Assembly (NCBI GenBank): GCA_016926235.1
Contig: JAFGOZ010000488.1
Location: 1-18,398, forward strand
Length of the DNA: 18,398 nt
Source of the DNA: Bacteroidales bacterium
Lineage (GTDB): Bacteria; Bacteroidota; Bacteroidia; Bacteroidales; UBA10428
Direction: 5' to 3'
The position numbers and the translations under genes are program-made. This document shows, one piece after another, positions 1 to 6,672 of this stretch. How positions within the stretch are numbered: the stretch's first letter is position 1; each line of letters starts with the position of its first letter. The notes under the pieces are model-generated. The model was not told the origin of the DNA and did not search any database. It worked only from the letters and a program-made list of their open reading frames with translations.

Positions 1-1
1 C

Positions 2-24
2 CGGGGTGTGGCGCAGTTTGGGTA
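2..24 (+). other. tRNA-Pro 5'-end-like fragment, possible attachment or rearrangement scar
   Basis: The first bases read as a tRNA acceptor 5' strand (CGGGGTG), TG at positions 8-9, a GCGC D-arm strand, and a D-loop AGTTTGGGTA. This is the usual start of a bacterial tRNA-Pro gene, as I remember the family. The expected second D-arm strand and anticodon arm do not follow; AT-rich sequence (CTCTTTTCTA) starts instead, and I see no 3' half in the window. It may be the leftover of a tRNA gene split by an integrating element or deletion, or chance similarity. Sequence left of the window is needed. Confidence 0.35.
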
Positions 25-124
25 CTCTTTTCTAATGCACACTTTATCAAGACAATAAAAATATTTCTTAAATATTAATTGGATTTCTTAAAACATTTGT
101 CGTGTTTTTGTCATCAAGTGTTTG

Positions 125-503
125 TTATTCATTGTTTATTCCACATTGAATTTCTATTACCTTTTTGCATATAGTTTTCAGAATGTCAATTTCAGAATTT
201 GTGAGCTTCTTAAATGTTAGAACTGGCCTTCCAACCTTATCTGACAACTTATGATATTGAGCCCTGATACTTTTAAAATTCTGTGCTTCTTATCGCTTCT
301 CTAAGCACTGATTGAAGTTGTTCATTTGATGAAAATCCATTTTCAACAATTCTTTCAAATATCTGCTTTTTGATACTCCATTCATCATAATTTGCTTGGC
401 GTTGTGCGGCTGCTCCTTTGATGTTCTGATGTTGTTTAACATACCTGCCTCCATTAAACTCTTGATTGTCTTTAAGCCATTGTTTTACGTAATCCATCGG
501 CAT
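125..503 (-). pseudogene. Small gene of unknown function broken by a frameshift
   Basis: The ATG at 501-503 has a good upstream Shine-Dalgarno (GAGAGGA) and opens a 76-aa frame ending at 273. A second open frame of 54 codons, 289 down to 125, continues one frame over and looks like the natural C-terminal half (starts EAQNFKSIRAQYHKL, ends GINNE). The junction reads GAAGCGATAAGAAGCACAG on the minus strand. Removing the ten bases GATAAGAAGC, which recreate a GAAGC repeat, joins ...SVLREA to QNFKSIRAQ in frame, giving about 123 aa. I therefore read it as one gene broken by a 10-bp insertion. The family is not recognised. The protein is charged and helical-looking, with no membrane segment. Alternatively the 76-aa product is functional alone. 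Confidence 0.6.
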
Positions 504-591
504 AATAATGTCCTCTCATTGTTTTATTATGAAAAAATCTTTACATCTAAGACAGTCTTATATTGATTATGACTTTCTTGAATCCACTAAT

Positions 592-705
592 TTAATATTT
601 TTTTACAATTGTGTACTGCTCAGCTAGTTCAAACAGTTGATGAAATAAGTAATTGTGGTGTGTCAAATGATACAGTTGGACAATGTTTCTAATATTTTCA
701 TACAA
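592..705 (-). CDS. Possible very small protein (37 aa), no ATG
   Basis: A 37-codon frame could start at the TTG at 703-705, preceded in frame by a stop a few codons upstream, and ends at the TAA at 592. The translation begins MYENIRNIVQLYHL and ends YTIVKKY; it has amphipathic-helix character and normal-looking residue use. There is no ATG and no clear ribosome binding site, so this may be a gene remnant rather than an expressed protein. It lies between the nuclease gene (765-1742) and the broken gene at 125-503, same strand. Confidence 0.2.
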   Translation of the reverse strand: MYENIRNIVQLYHLTHHNYLFHQLFELAEQYTIVKKY

Positions 706-764
706 TGGGGTTTTTTAATGAAAATAGAATGAGTCAAAGAGCCTGTATGGTCTCTGCTTTCATA

Positions 765-1742
765 TTATAATATAATAGTTGGGGTCCCCAAATAGCGTTT
801 CCTGAACTTCTTAATCCAATCTGAATTATCTATTTCAGCCAAGTATTCGACAAGGTCTTCAATATGCCAAGTGTAAAAACCATTCTTTTCCTCATCATTA
901 CCAATAAATTGTTCTTTATAAGTTTTAATTCCTAATTCACATTCTTTATTTAGCTTCGGATAGAGATAAATAAAAGCACCTTTGCTATATTCAGATTTCG
1001 GATGATGAAGGTGTGCAATAGCTAACAAATGATCTCGCCATATCTGCTCGATGGGTTTCTTTTTCAAAGCAGCAAGACTACCCGGTTTAAAAAGCCCAGA
1101 CATTTTAGTGAGTTCACCATATCTCTCTTTATATTTAGCTGGCTTATCTTTTAAATTCTCAGCATACTTTACTTCAATGCCATAAAATCCCATCTTTCCA
1201 TTGTCAAGTTGATACTCAACAAACACATCAAAAGCCGAATGATCGCCGGTATATCCCAAATCACCTCTACCATCAGAATGTTCAAAGATAATTTTTGTTA
1301 CTTCTTTAACTGAATCCGGGAATCGTTTATTAAAAAGCTTTGTCGCTAAGTCAAGGTTTAATGACAGTTCAGCAAATAAGTTAAATGCCAATGGCTGGCT
1401 TGAAAGCAAATTAGTATATAAACGATTTTTCTCAATCTTTGCTCCCTTCTCCTTGTTCTTAAGACACTTCTCTACGACTTCCTTAATATTATCATTCAAA
1501 AAGTTTGAGCCTGTGTCGAAGGCAGATTCTTTCTCAATAAGATTGCCAATATATTCAGGAAGATAGACTATTCTACCTTTATCATTTTTTTGTCTTTTGT
1601 TGTACTTACTAATAGGCAGATTGTTAACGACTCGCCATTCATTTTGGTGAAAGCGAGCAAAAGCTGCAAAGTCTGTATCACTTCTAACGTAGACTTTATT
1701 TTCCTTAAGGATTTTTATGCCGGGTTTTATGGATTCATTCAT
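765..1742 (-). CDS. PD-(D/E)XK nuclease-like protein, PGN_0703 type
   Basis: This 325-aa protein is a likely DNA endonuclease of the PD-(D/E)XK fold. Residues about 150-200 carry the core: E154, then the aspartate D172 in SAFDVFVEY, then the E-x-K strand GIEVKYAE (E190, K192). Two further blocks, LLSSQPLAFNLF (112-123) and QIWRDHLLAIAH (233-244), are as I remember them in the Bacteroidota group called PGN_0703 family putative restriction endonuclease. There is no signal peptide or membrane segment. The ATG at 1740-1742 has little Shine-Dalgarno, as is common in Bacteroidota. No methyltransferase is adjacent on its strand, so it looks like a solitary nuclease, perhaps a defence gene or part of a decayed system. 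The fold call is fairly sure; the biological target is unknown. Confidence 0.7.
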   Translation of the reverse strand: MNESIKPGIKILKENKVYVRSDTDFAAFARFHQNEWRVVNNLPISKYNKRQKNDKGRIVYLPEYIGNLIEKESAFDTGSNFLNDNIKEVVEKCLKNKEKGAKIEKNRLYTNLLSSQPLAFNLFAELSLNLDLATKLFNKRFPDSVKEVTKIIFEHSDGRGDLGYTGDHSAFDVFVEYQLDNGKMGFYGIEVKYAENLKDKPAKYKERYGELTKMSGLFKPGSLAALKKKPIEQIWRDHLLAIAHLHHPKSEYSKGAFIYLYPKLNKECELGIKTYKEQFIGNDEEKNGFYTWHIEDLVEYLAEIDNSDWIKKFRKRYLGTPTIIL

Positions 1743-2052
1743 GTTGTGTATAATGAGTTAGACTAAATGCAATTGGATTCTAATTCAAACTAAACCATGA
1801 ATATACTTAAAAATATTGACTAAATGAATAAAACTCTCTTTCCAAATCTAAAATGGTGGGCCTGGTCAAATGATCGCATCAAAATTGTATTCCTTTATTC
1901 CCAACTTATAATTTCCTCCAGGATCCACCATTATGAATGAGACGATGAATTCTTGAAATCTGATGAGATATCCTGTCCCATTCATATCTTACTCTTTTAA
2001 TCTTTGCTCTCATTACTTTGTGCAAGATTTAGCTTTACTTCACTATATTGTT
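1743..2052. other. Gene-poor stretch with a degenerate repeat copy
   Basis: No convincing intact gene is visible. About 1862-2035 is a diverged copy of about 4739-4890. Both contain CTGGTCAAATGATC, then about 45 less conserved bases, then CCAGGA(T/C)CCACC, then AATTCTTGAAAT. On the minus strand a 39-codon frame (1985 to 1866) starts MNGTGYLIRFQEFIVSF and ends EYNFDAII. Its FQEFI lines up with the C-terminal FQEFIP of the lysine-rich protein at 4815-5003. I read this as the decayed tail of a second copy of that locus. Confidence 0.5.
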
Positions 2053-2298
2053 TTAATAGTATCCAGTTGACAAGTCAAGATATTTCAAACAGAATGCACA
2101 GATCTCATATAAGGCCCAGAAACCTAATAATGGAAAAATAATTAAATGAAAGATTATTAGTATAAACCTTGTAAGATATACTACCACAGGAATGACAAAG
2201 AGTTGATGCCACGTCAATTCTTTCACCCCCGGAAAACGAAAGAGTTTCAGAATCAAGGTGCCTATCCATACGTAAAATAACATTGCGAATATATTCAT
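2053..2298 (-). CDS. Small integral membrane protein (81 aa), unknown function
   Basis: The product is mostly hydrophobic. A first segment covers about residues 2-18 (NIFAMLFYVWIGTLILK); one long or two close segments cover about residues 32-72 (LFVIPVVVYL through the FILIIFHLIIFPLLGF part). Two or three membrane passes are likely, with a short basic loop KLFRFPGVKELTWH between them. The ATG at 2296-2298 is the first in frame. It starts 42 bases after the end of the 302-aa gene (2341-3249), same strand, so co-transcription is plausible. Small membrane proteins next to defence genes are sometimes effectors or toxins, but nothing here shows that. No family recognised. Confidence 0.6.
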   Translation of the reverse strand: MNIFAMLFYVWIGTLILKLFRFPGVKELTWHQLFVIPVVVYLTRFILIIFHLIIFPLLGFWALYEICAFCLKYLDLSTGYY

Positions 2299-2340
2299 AG
2301 CATATAGTTTTATAGTTAATAAATAAGTGCCGACGATTTC

Positions 2341-3249
2341 TTAATCATCTGAAAATTCTTCTTTAATCAGTTCGACAAGGAATCCCAGTTCGAGGTAATC
2401 ATAAATGGCTTCCAATGTGGGAATTCCCGCTTGTCCATTTATACCTTCAAATAAATCATAATTAAAAGATACTTCCGGATATATTAACAGGGGCCCATTG
2501 GTCGGACTATAAACCAGATCAAGGGCATAACACCAGGCCAGTTTGATCATCTCATAGATCAATTCTTCGTCATCTTCATAATTAAAATCATAATACTTAT
2601 CCAGGTGATCATCGAATTGGTAAATAATATAATCAGGAATATCAGCGATATTGAACTTCCTTTCCCTTCTTTCCTTTTCTTTCTTAAACTCAATAAGGAA
2701 TTCTGCATTTGCTTTGTTCCATTGCTTAAAAAGAGTGGGATCAAGTTCTTTCTTTAGAATAGAGACGAGCAATCTTGCATCTCTTTTCATCTTCGGGCTG
2801 ATCTTTTTACTAATCATGAATTGATTAAATACTCCATTTTGCTTATTAATTTTCCCTATCATCCAACAATATTGCTGACTGCCATTCCAGATTTTTTTGA
2901 CATCAGTAAGCCATTGTTTGTCATTGATATTATTAACTGGTTCTGATATTTGTAGTCCAAAATGATTCTGGAGATCTAGTGGAGTTATGGTGTATTTTTT
3001 GTCGCCATGCTTAAATCGAAACAAAACATCATCAGTAAAGAATGACTCAAGAATACCATTTTGGTGATGAACTACACCTAAACGATAAATAAGCCGGTAA
3101 AAATCGTCCTTGGTGTAAAGGCGATAGATCCCTACGCCGTTCATTAGTGAAGCAATATAAATAGTCTTTAGACTTATTTTGCCTTTTCCTTCGTAGTAAT
3201 AGTTCTTTTCTTTTATTGCATTATTAGCATTTACAAATAGTGATTTCAT
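2341..3249 (-). CDS. Hypothetical protein, 302 aa, unknown function
   Basis: I do not recognise the family. The protein looks soluble and cytoplasmic, with no signal peptide or membrane helix. The N-terminal part (about 25-110) is rich in aromatic residues and alternating hydrophobics (IYRLYTKDDFYRLIYRLGVVHHQNG). The middle (about 160-200) is highly charged (KKEKERRERKF) and probably helical. The C-terminal third is acidic (FDDHLDKYYDFNYEDDEELIYEM) and ends EEFSDD. The basic N-terminal and acidic C-terminal character could suggest a nucleic-acid or protein-binding partner, but this is only composition. It follows the paralogue at 3301-3708 after 51 bases and precedes the membrane protein gene by 42, so these three genes may form one minus-strand unit. 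Start ATG at 3247-3249. Confidence 0.65.
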   Translation of the reverse strand: MKSLFVNANNAIKEKNYYYEGKGKISLKTIYIASLMNGVGIYRLYTKDDFYRLIYRLGVVHHQNGILESFFTDDVLFRFKHGDKKYTITPLDLQNHFGLQISEPVNNINDKQWLTDVKKIWNGSQQYCWMIGKINKQNGVFNQFMISKKISPKMKRDARLLVSILKKELDPTLFKQWNKANAEFLIEFKKEKERRERKFNIADIPDYIIYQFDDHLDKYYDFNYEDDEELIYEMIKLAWCYALDLVYSPTNGPLLIYPEVSFNYDLFEGINGQAGIPTLEAIYDYLELGFLVELIKEEFSDD

Positions 3250-3300
3250 AGTTTTAAGTTTTAAGGTTAAAAAATAATTTTCCTGGTTTTTGTATACCCA

Positions 3301-3708
3301 TTATGCCGAAAACAACTTCTTAAGAAGAGGGACCCTGCTTTCAGCCAAACAGCTCTCAAAGTCAAGCTGTTTTTCTTTGTATATTTTGAGAATTATCGAG
3401 CTCAGCATAGAAGCCTTATAGTGCCCGGTTCTCGACAAAAGAATTAAAAACTTATCATGGCAGCTGGTCAAATATTTGTAATCGTTTTTTGCCTTGCCGA
3501 GCCTGATAAATCGTTCCCACAATTTGCAAAAGACTTCACCATGTTCGCCAGACTTTGATATTGAAGTTAACTTCGCAGGAATAAGATATTTTTCTGTATC
3601 ATAATCAGCTCTTCCTGTTGAAACTACCCATTCTTCAAGCTCATCTCTGTAGTTACTGTCTAAATTGCAGTAATACTTTTCAGCATTCGTTGAAATTTGT
3701 GTGTTCAT
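3301..3708 (-). CDS. Hypothetical protein, tandem paralogue A (135 aa)
   Basis: A soluble, basic, probably all-helical protein of unknown family. It is clearly related, at roughly 45 percent identity by eye, to the protein at 3878-4282. Both contain (T/S)SI(S/A)KSG-HG-VF-KLWE-FI, then a KNDYKYLTSCHDKFLILLS-like block, then LDFE(S/N)CL and a terminal PLLKK(L/I)F. Conserved cysteine-histidine (SCH, about residues 81-83) and glycine-histidine (EHGEVF, about 55-60) pairs stand out. The start ATG at 3706-3708 has a fair Shine-Dalgarno (AAAGGAAA). It is preceded by the hairpin leader at 3743-3779, which is shared with the paralogue. So the repeated unit is leader plus gene, a recent-looking tandem duplication. 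The role is unknown. Confidence 0.65.
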   Translation of the reverse strand: MNTQISTNAEKYYCNLDSNYRDELEEWVVSTGRADYDTEKYLIPAKLTSISKSGEHGEVFCKLWERFIRLGKAKNDYKYLTSCHDKFLILLSRTGHYKASMLSSIILKIYKEKQLDFESCLAESRVPLLKKLFSA

Positions 3709-3723
3709 AATATTTCCTTTCTT

Positions 3724-3768
3724 TTAAGGGTGAATAAAAAAAAAGCCCTGCCATCTGATATTACTCAT
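3724..3768 (-). CDS. Possible leader peptide (14 aa) inside hairpin, copy A
   Basis: An ATG in the hairpin loop (3766-3768) opens a frame starting MSNIRWQGFF and ending FIHP before TAA at 3724. The copy in front of the paralogue encodes the same first ten residues. This may be a translated leader peptide whose reading would melt the hairpin, or it may be only a by-product of DNA conservation after duplication. No Shine-Dalgarno precedes it. Confidence 0.25.
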   Translation of the reverse strand: MSNIRWQGFFFIHP

Positions 3769-3779
3769 GGGCAGGGCTT
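3735..3779 (-). terminator. Hairpin plus U-run in front of paralogue A (terminator or attenuator)
   Basis: The minus-strand transcript forms a 10-bp stem: the AAGCCCTGCC arm at 3770-3779 pairs with the arm at 3743-3752. The loop is 17 nt and a run of nine U residues (3736-3744) follows. The geometry is that of an intrinsic terminator for transcription leftward. Its place, about 35 bases before the ATG of paralogue A, with a near-copy before paralogue B, also fits an attenuator in a 5' leader. Confidence 0.7.
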
Positions 3780-3877
3780 GTTAATAATTGAAACAAATAG
3801 AAAAATCCTCGCCTTCGACAAGAAGACATTATTACTTAAATGGTAATTAATGTGATTTATAATTGCACTTTGGTTAT

Positions 3878-4282
3878 TTATAGCATAAATATCTTTTTCA
3901 GGAGAGGTGTTTTGCTTTGGATCAAGCAGTTTTCAAAATCGAAATGCTTCTCATTAAAAATATTAACGATGATCTGACTCAGTATATTAATTCTATGGTC
4001 ACCGGCTTTTGACAAAAGGACTAAGAATTTATTATGGCAACTGATCAAATAATTGTAATCGTATTTTGCCATATTAATGGCAATAAATTGTTCCCATAGT
4101 TTGGCAAACACTATACCATGACTTCCTGATTTTGCGATAGAACTCAGCTTTTCGTGTACGAGGTCTTTTCTGCTTTCAAATTCAATTTCTTCTATTTCCT
4201 TAAACTTCTGCAGAAGAGTTTTGCTATAAGGTTCATCAAAATTGCTGTGATACTTTGCGGTTGTTCTTGATCTTCGATTCAT
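3878..4282 (-). CDS. Hypothetical protein, tandem paralogue B (134 aa)
   Basis: This is the second copy of the duplicated pair. It shares with copy A the LSSIAKSGSHGIVFAKLWEQFI block (about residues 46-67), the NYLISCHNKFLVLLSKAG block (about 77-94), DFENCL and the end TPLLKKIFML. It differs most in the N-terminal 40 residues. It looks soluble, basic and helical; no known domain is recognised. The start ATG at 4280-4282 follows a good site (AAGAAAGGAATTATT). The stretch from that site to the start is nearly identical to the one before copy A. It sits leftward of the polymerase-like gene but is separated from it by a strong terminator at 4376-4398, so it is probably transcribed on its own. Confidence 0.65.
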   Translation of the reverse strand: MNRRSRTTAKYHSNFDEPYSKTLLQKFKEIEEIEFESRKDLVHEKLSSIAKSGSHGIVFAKLWEQFIAINMAKYDYNYLISCHNKFLVLLSKAGDHRINILSQIIVNIFNEKHFDFENCLIQSKTPLLKKIFML

Positions 4283-4304
4283 AATAATTCCTTTCTTTTA
4301 AGGG

Positions 4305-4340
4305 TTAGTAAAAAAAGCCCTGCCACCTGATATTACTCAT
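4305..4340 (-). CDS. Possible leader peptide (11 aa) inside hairpin, copy B
   Basis: An ATG at 4338-4340 opens a frame MSNIRWQGFFY ending in TAA at 4305. The first ten residues are identical to those encoded by the leader of copy A. The U-run differs in length (seven versus nine), so the two frames diverge after QGFF. Expression is uncertain. Confidence 0.25.
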   Translation of the reverse strand: MSNIRWQGFFY

Positions 4341-4350
4341 GGACAGAGCC
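4310..4350 (-). terminator. Hairpin plus U-run in front of paralogue B, diverged copy
   Basis: The sequence GGCTCTGTCC ... GGCAGGGC followed by seven U residues, read on the minus strand, is a near-copy of the leader hairpin at 3743-3779 with the same loop ATGAGTAATATCAG. The stem here is weaker, because GGCTCTGTCC no longer pairs perfectly with its partner. It lies 28 bases before the ATG of paralogue B. Confidence 0.5.
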
Positions 4351-4371
4351 GATCTAAAATTGAAAACAAAT

Positions 4372-4398
4372 AAAAAACCCCGTCGATGAACGGGGTTG
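4372..4398 (-). terminator. Intrinsic terminator of the polymerase-like operon
   Basis: On the minus strand AACCCCG (4398 to 4392 side) pairs with CGGGGTT across an 8-nt loop, followed by a U-rich tract. This is a compact 7-bp terminator for the leftward transcript carrying 5015-6211 and 4815-5003. A decayed copy seems to lie at about 3800-3830 in front of the other hairpin leader. Confidence 0.75.
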
Positions 4399-4814
4399 GG
4401 GAATGAATTAATGCAAATATAATTTATTAGCTTCAAAAACCCAAGAGCGCTTTTTCAATTATCTAGTTTGCAGTTTCCAAATTTGGTGTAATTATCTTTA
4501 TATCAGGCCAATTGGTTGTTTATAACTTTCTTGCTGATTGCATGTTAAAATGTAATATTGCTCGAATCTCAGCAAACACAAGACATAGTTTCAATGTTTC
4601 TCAGATCGCTTATTATTGCTTGTGGTTATATACGTGCATAAACATAATATAGCAAACTTAGAGTTAATTATACTGTCAGAATTGACGAAATATATTTGTA
4701 AAGACAAGACTATTACTCTCCTTGACGGTTTGGGTTGCTCTGGTCAAATGATCATATCGGAAAAGTATTATACCATTCACGAGTGCAAACCTTCACCAGG
4801 ACCCACCAAAATGA
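4399..4814. other. Gene-free stretch with repeat copy and plus-strand frame fragments
   Basis: There is no gene I would defend. About 4739-4814 continues the repeat shared with 1862-1935. On the plus strand a frame open from 4589 to 4825, without an ATG, ends GPTKMIME; its repeat part (GQMI-S--Y, then P-PG-T) is matched in spirit by the plus strand of the copy near 1858, which has a stop. Another plus frame starts at an ATG near 4541. These look like decayed pieces of an older gene, but the polarity is unclear. CCAAATTTGG near 4480 is a 10-bp palindrome of unknown meaning. Confidence 0.4.
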
Positions 4815-5003
4815 TTATGGAATAAATTCTTGAAATGTAACCAAATGCTCCATTTTATTCAGTTCTCGTTCTTTTAACCTCAGCTCTTTTTTCTTAAGGA
4901 CGAGTTTTTTTCTCTCAATATCAGCTGTATATTTTTTCTTCTGGTCATCCAGATAACGGATCTTTTTCTTGATTCTCTCTTGTTCAGTGTTCTTTTCGGC
5001 CAT
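4815..5003 (-). CDS. Small lysine-rich coiled-coil protein (62 aa)
   Basis: The product is strongly basic and almost entirely helical. Residues about 8-52 (ERIKKKIRYLDDQKKKY through LKERELNKMEH) have heptad-like spacing typical of a coiled coil. The ATG at 5001-5003 lies 11 bases after the stop of the polymerase-like gene (5015-6211), so the two are almost certainly co-transcribed. A role as a nucleic-acid-binding or accessory partner of that protein is an inference from charge and position only. Its C-terminus (FQEFIP) falls inside the repeat found also near 1945; relative to that copy one base is missing just before the stop here, so the protein may be a shortened version. Confidence 0.55.
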   Translation of the reverse strand: MAEKNTEQERIKKKIRYLDDQKKKYTADIERKKLVLKKKELRLKERELNKMEHLVTFQEFIP

Positions 5004-5014
5004 GAGTTTTTAAT

Positions 5015-6211
5015 CTATATATTAAAAATGGCACTGTGAACCTCAGCAATATAGTGGCTGAACTCTTTATCAAAAATTTCCATGGCTTTATCATAATCTG
5101 ATTTCTTGACACAAATACTGTCATGAACTGTGAAAAAGACAATTTTCTGATCAATAAGATGTTTACTGACTCTGTTGAAGATGAAATCGCTTTCTATGTT
5201 CTGGAGCCGATGTGCCAGCGTCTTATATCCGTTTTTCAATTTGAAGACCTTGATGAAGTTAGCAATACTCGGGAAGGACTTGACCAGCAGTTTACTTTCA
5301 TAAAATGGCTTATTGAATATTTCCAAGTATACTTGCTTTTTGATATTACCACGATCTTGTTCTTGTGTATTGCTTTGAAGGTATTCGTAGAATAAACCTT
5401 TAGTAACCAGATTGAAGTAGTTTGATAATTCGTCAAGGTTGACATAAATTATGTGGAGGTATTCTTGGATAAGTTTTAATAAGAAGAATGGCTGGGAGTT
5501 CTTTATATCGATCTCAGCGATTGGCTGCCCATCAATTTTCAAATAGCCATTTCTGATCTCCTTTTTAAGGACCGTGAAGTTTGTGTGAATACGTCCATAC
5601 TTATCTGGTGAAATATAGATTTGATTGTCCCTTATCCTTTTTATGCTGTCCAAATTCTTCAGGTATTTAATATGCTCTTCACGATTATGTGATTTTTGAA
5701 GGCAATCAAAAGCCCCATAATAATCTATATCAACACGTCGAAGGTTTTCTATTATTTGATGAAGAATGGCTTTATCAATCTTGGTACCATTGCTAATGAA
5801 GTTCTTAGGTTCGTTGTAGAATTTGAGAAGCCGTCTGTTTTTGCTCCTATCATAGTTTTTATATTCAATGACCTCTTCATATCTTAATTTTCTGCTGTTC
5901 AATATGTATTCAGTAGATCTTACACCAGCAATATGATTCCTGTTTTTTGATATGTATTTGTTTTGAATTAGAAAGTCCAAGTAGGGCTTATAGCTGTAGT
6001 ATTTTTTTCTCAGGATTCTGGAATTCAAATTCAGAACTGTTTTCTCACCATTGAGATGGAGGTGTTTTGAATAGAATGAGTTGAATAGATCGACCAAAAA
6101 ATCTGTTAGAAGTTTATGCCCTTTGAAATAAAGATATCCTTCTCTGCTTTGGCTGATTATTTCTGCTGGCGCATTTTGAATAATGCAATCCTTGATTTTA
6201 TTAATATACAC
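5015..6211 (-). CDS. Divergent family A polymerase-like protein (398 aa)
   Basis: The C-terminal half carries, in order, counterparts of the family A nucleic-acid polymerase motifs: GRIHTNFTVLKKEIR (206-220, like the T-GR-h-x-x motif before the palm); motif A AEIDIKNSQP (232-241, metal-binding D235 in a D-x-x-x-SQ setting); motif B R287-x3-K291-x7-FN (usual R-x3-K-x7-YG); the LQNIESD block (336-342, like QGTAAD); and motif C TVHDSI (361-366, catalytic D364). All are correctly ordered and spaced. The N-terminal 200 residues are basic and unassigned; there is no 3'-5' exonuclease domain. At 398 aa it is far shorter than Pol I or T7 RNA polymerase. It may be a DNA polymerase, RNA polymerase or primase-like enzyme of a mobile element. 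The start is GTG (6209-6211) with AAAAGG just upstream. It heads an operon with 4815-5003. Confidence 0.6.
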   Translation of the reverse strand: MYINKIKDCIIQNAPAEIISQSREGYLYFKGHKLLTDFLVDLFNSFYSKHLHLNGEKTVLNLNSRILRKKYYSYKPYLDFLIQNKYISKNRNHIAGVRSTEYILNSRKLRYEEVIEYKNYDRSKNRRLLKFYNEPKNFISNGTKIDKAILHQIIENLRRVDIDYYGAFDCLQKSHNREEHIKYLKNLDSIKRIRDNQIYISPDKYGRIHTNFTVLKKEIRNGYLKIDGQPIAEIDIKNSQPFFLLKLIQEYLHIIYVNLDELSNYFNLVTKGLFYEYLQSNTQEQDRGNIKKQVYLEIFNKPFYESKLLVKSFPSIANFIKVFKLKNGYKTLAHRLQNIESDFIFNRVSKHLIDQKIVFFTVHDSICVKKSDYDKAMEIFDKEFSHYIAEVHSAIFNI

Positions 6212-6359
6212 GAACCTTTTTGATCGTATATATTAAATCAATGGTGTCCTGTTTGAGAAATCAGTAATATTTAACTAGCACAAATTCAGTCATGTACATC
6301 GGCCGCATTATAGTATTATTAAATATACCTATCCCCGGCCCCCAATTTTTTGATAAAAA

Positions 6360-6384
6360 AAAAGCCCCAATTGAAAGGGCTTTT
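6360..6384 (-). terminator. Bidirectional intrinsic terminator
   Basis: An 8-bp stem, AAAAGCCC at 6360-6367 with GGGCTTTT at 6377-6384, encloses a 9-nt loop. On the minus strand it continues into nine U residues, ending transcription from 6426-6632 and separating it from the polymerase-like gene. On the plus strand only four U residues follow. Confidence 0.8.
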
Positions 6385-6425
6385 AATACAAAGAAACTTG
6401 TTCAATAAGTTCGTATCTAAACACG

Positions 6426-6632
6426 TTAAGCTGCCTTTTTAATTTTTATTCGATGGTGAAATGCTGTTGGTGTAATCCTCTTCATGTCCTCTACTCCAGA
6501 TTTGGTCCCGTAAAAGGTTCCATTTATTATATCATATGCATGACCTTCATCAGGCCAAAAGTAAGATTTAGATAATGTGGCGATTCTTTCAAAAAATTTC
6601 TGATTTTCTATTTTATATTGTTCTTTCATCAT
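6426..6632 (-). CDS. Hypothetical protein (68 aa)
   Basis: A small soluble protein of unknown family: basic at the C-terminus (FHHRIKIKKAA), with a central SYFWPDEGHAYDIINGTFYGTKSGVEDM. No membrane segment or known motif. The start is one of two adjacent ATGs (6627-6632). It lies 40 bases after the 156-aa gene (6673-7143) on the same strand and is followed by a strong terminator, so it is the last gene of that unit. The proper terminator right behind it supports a real gene. Confidence 0.5.
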   Translation of the reverse strand: MMKEQYKIENQKFFERIATLSKSYFWPDEGHAYDIINGTFYGTKSGVEDMKRITPTAFHHRIKIKKAA

Positions 6633-6672
6633 ATTAAAATTTAATGGTTTGCGTTTAATTTGTAATCTTTCT

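Noticed and set aside
721..764. Possible terminator after the nuclease gene
   Set aside because: AGAGACC/GGCTCT pairs only with a bulge and no proper U-run follows; too weak to call.
4616..4825. Plus-strand 69-codon frame before the coiled-coil gene
   Set aside because: No ATG start or ribosome site, overlaps the 3' end of the opposite-strand gene, and the matching repeat copy near 1860 has a stop in the same frame. Treated as a remnant.
5123..5395. Plus-strand 90-codon frame
   Set aside because: Lies wholly antisense inside the polymerase-like gene, whose motifs are clear in its own frame.
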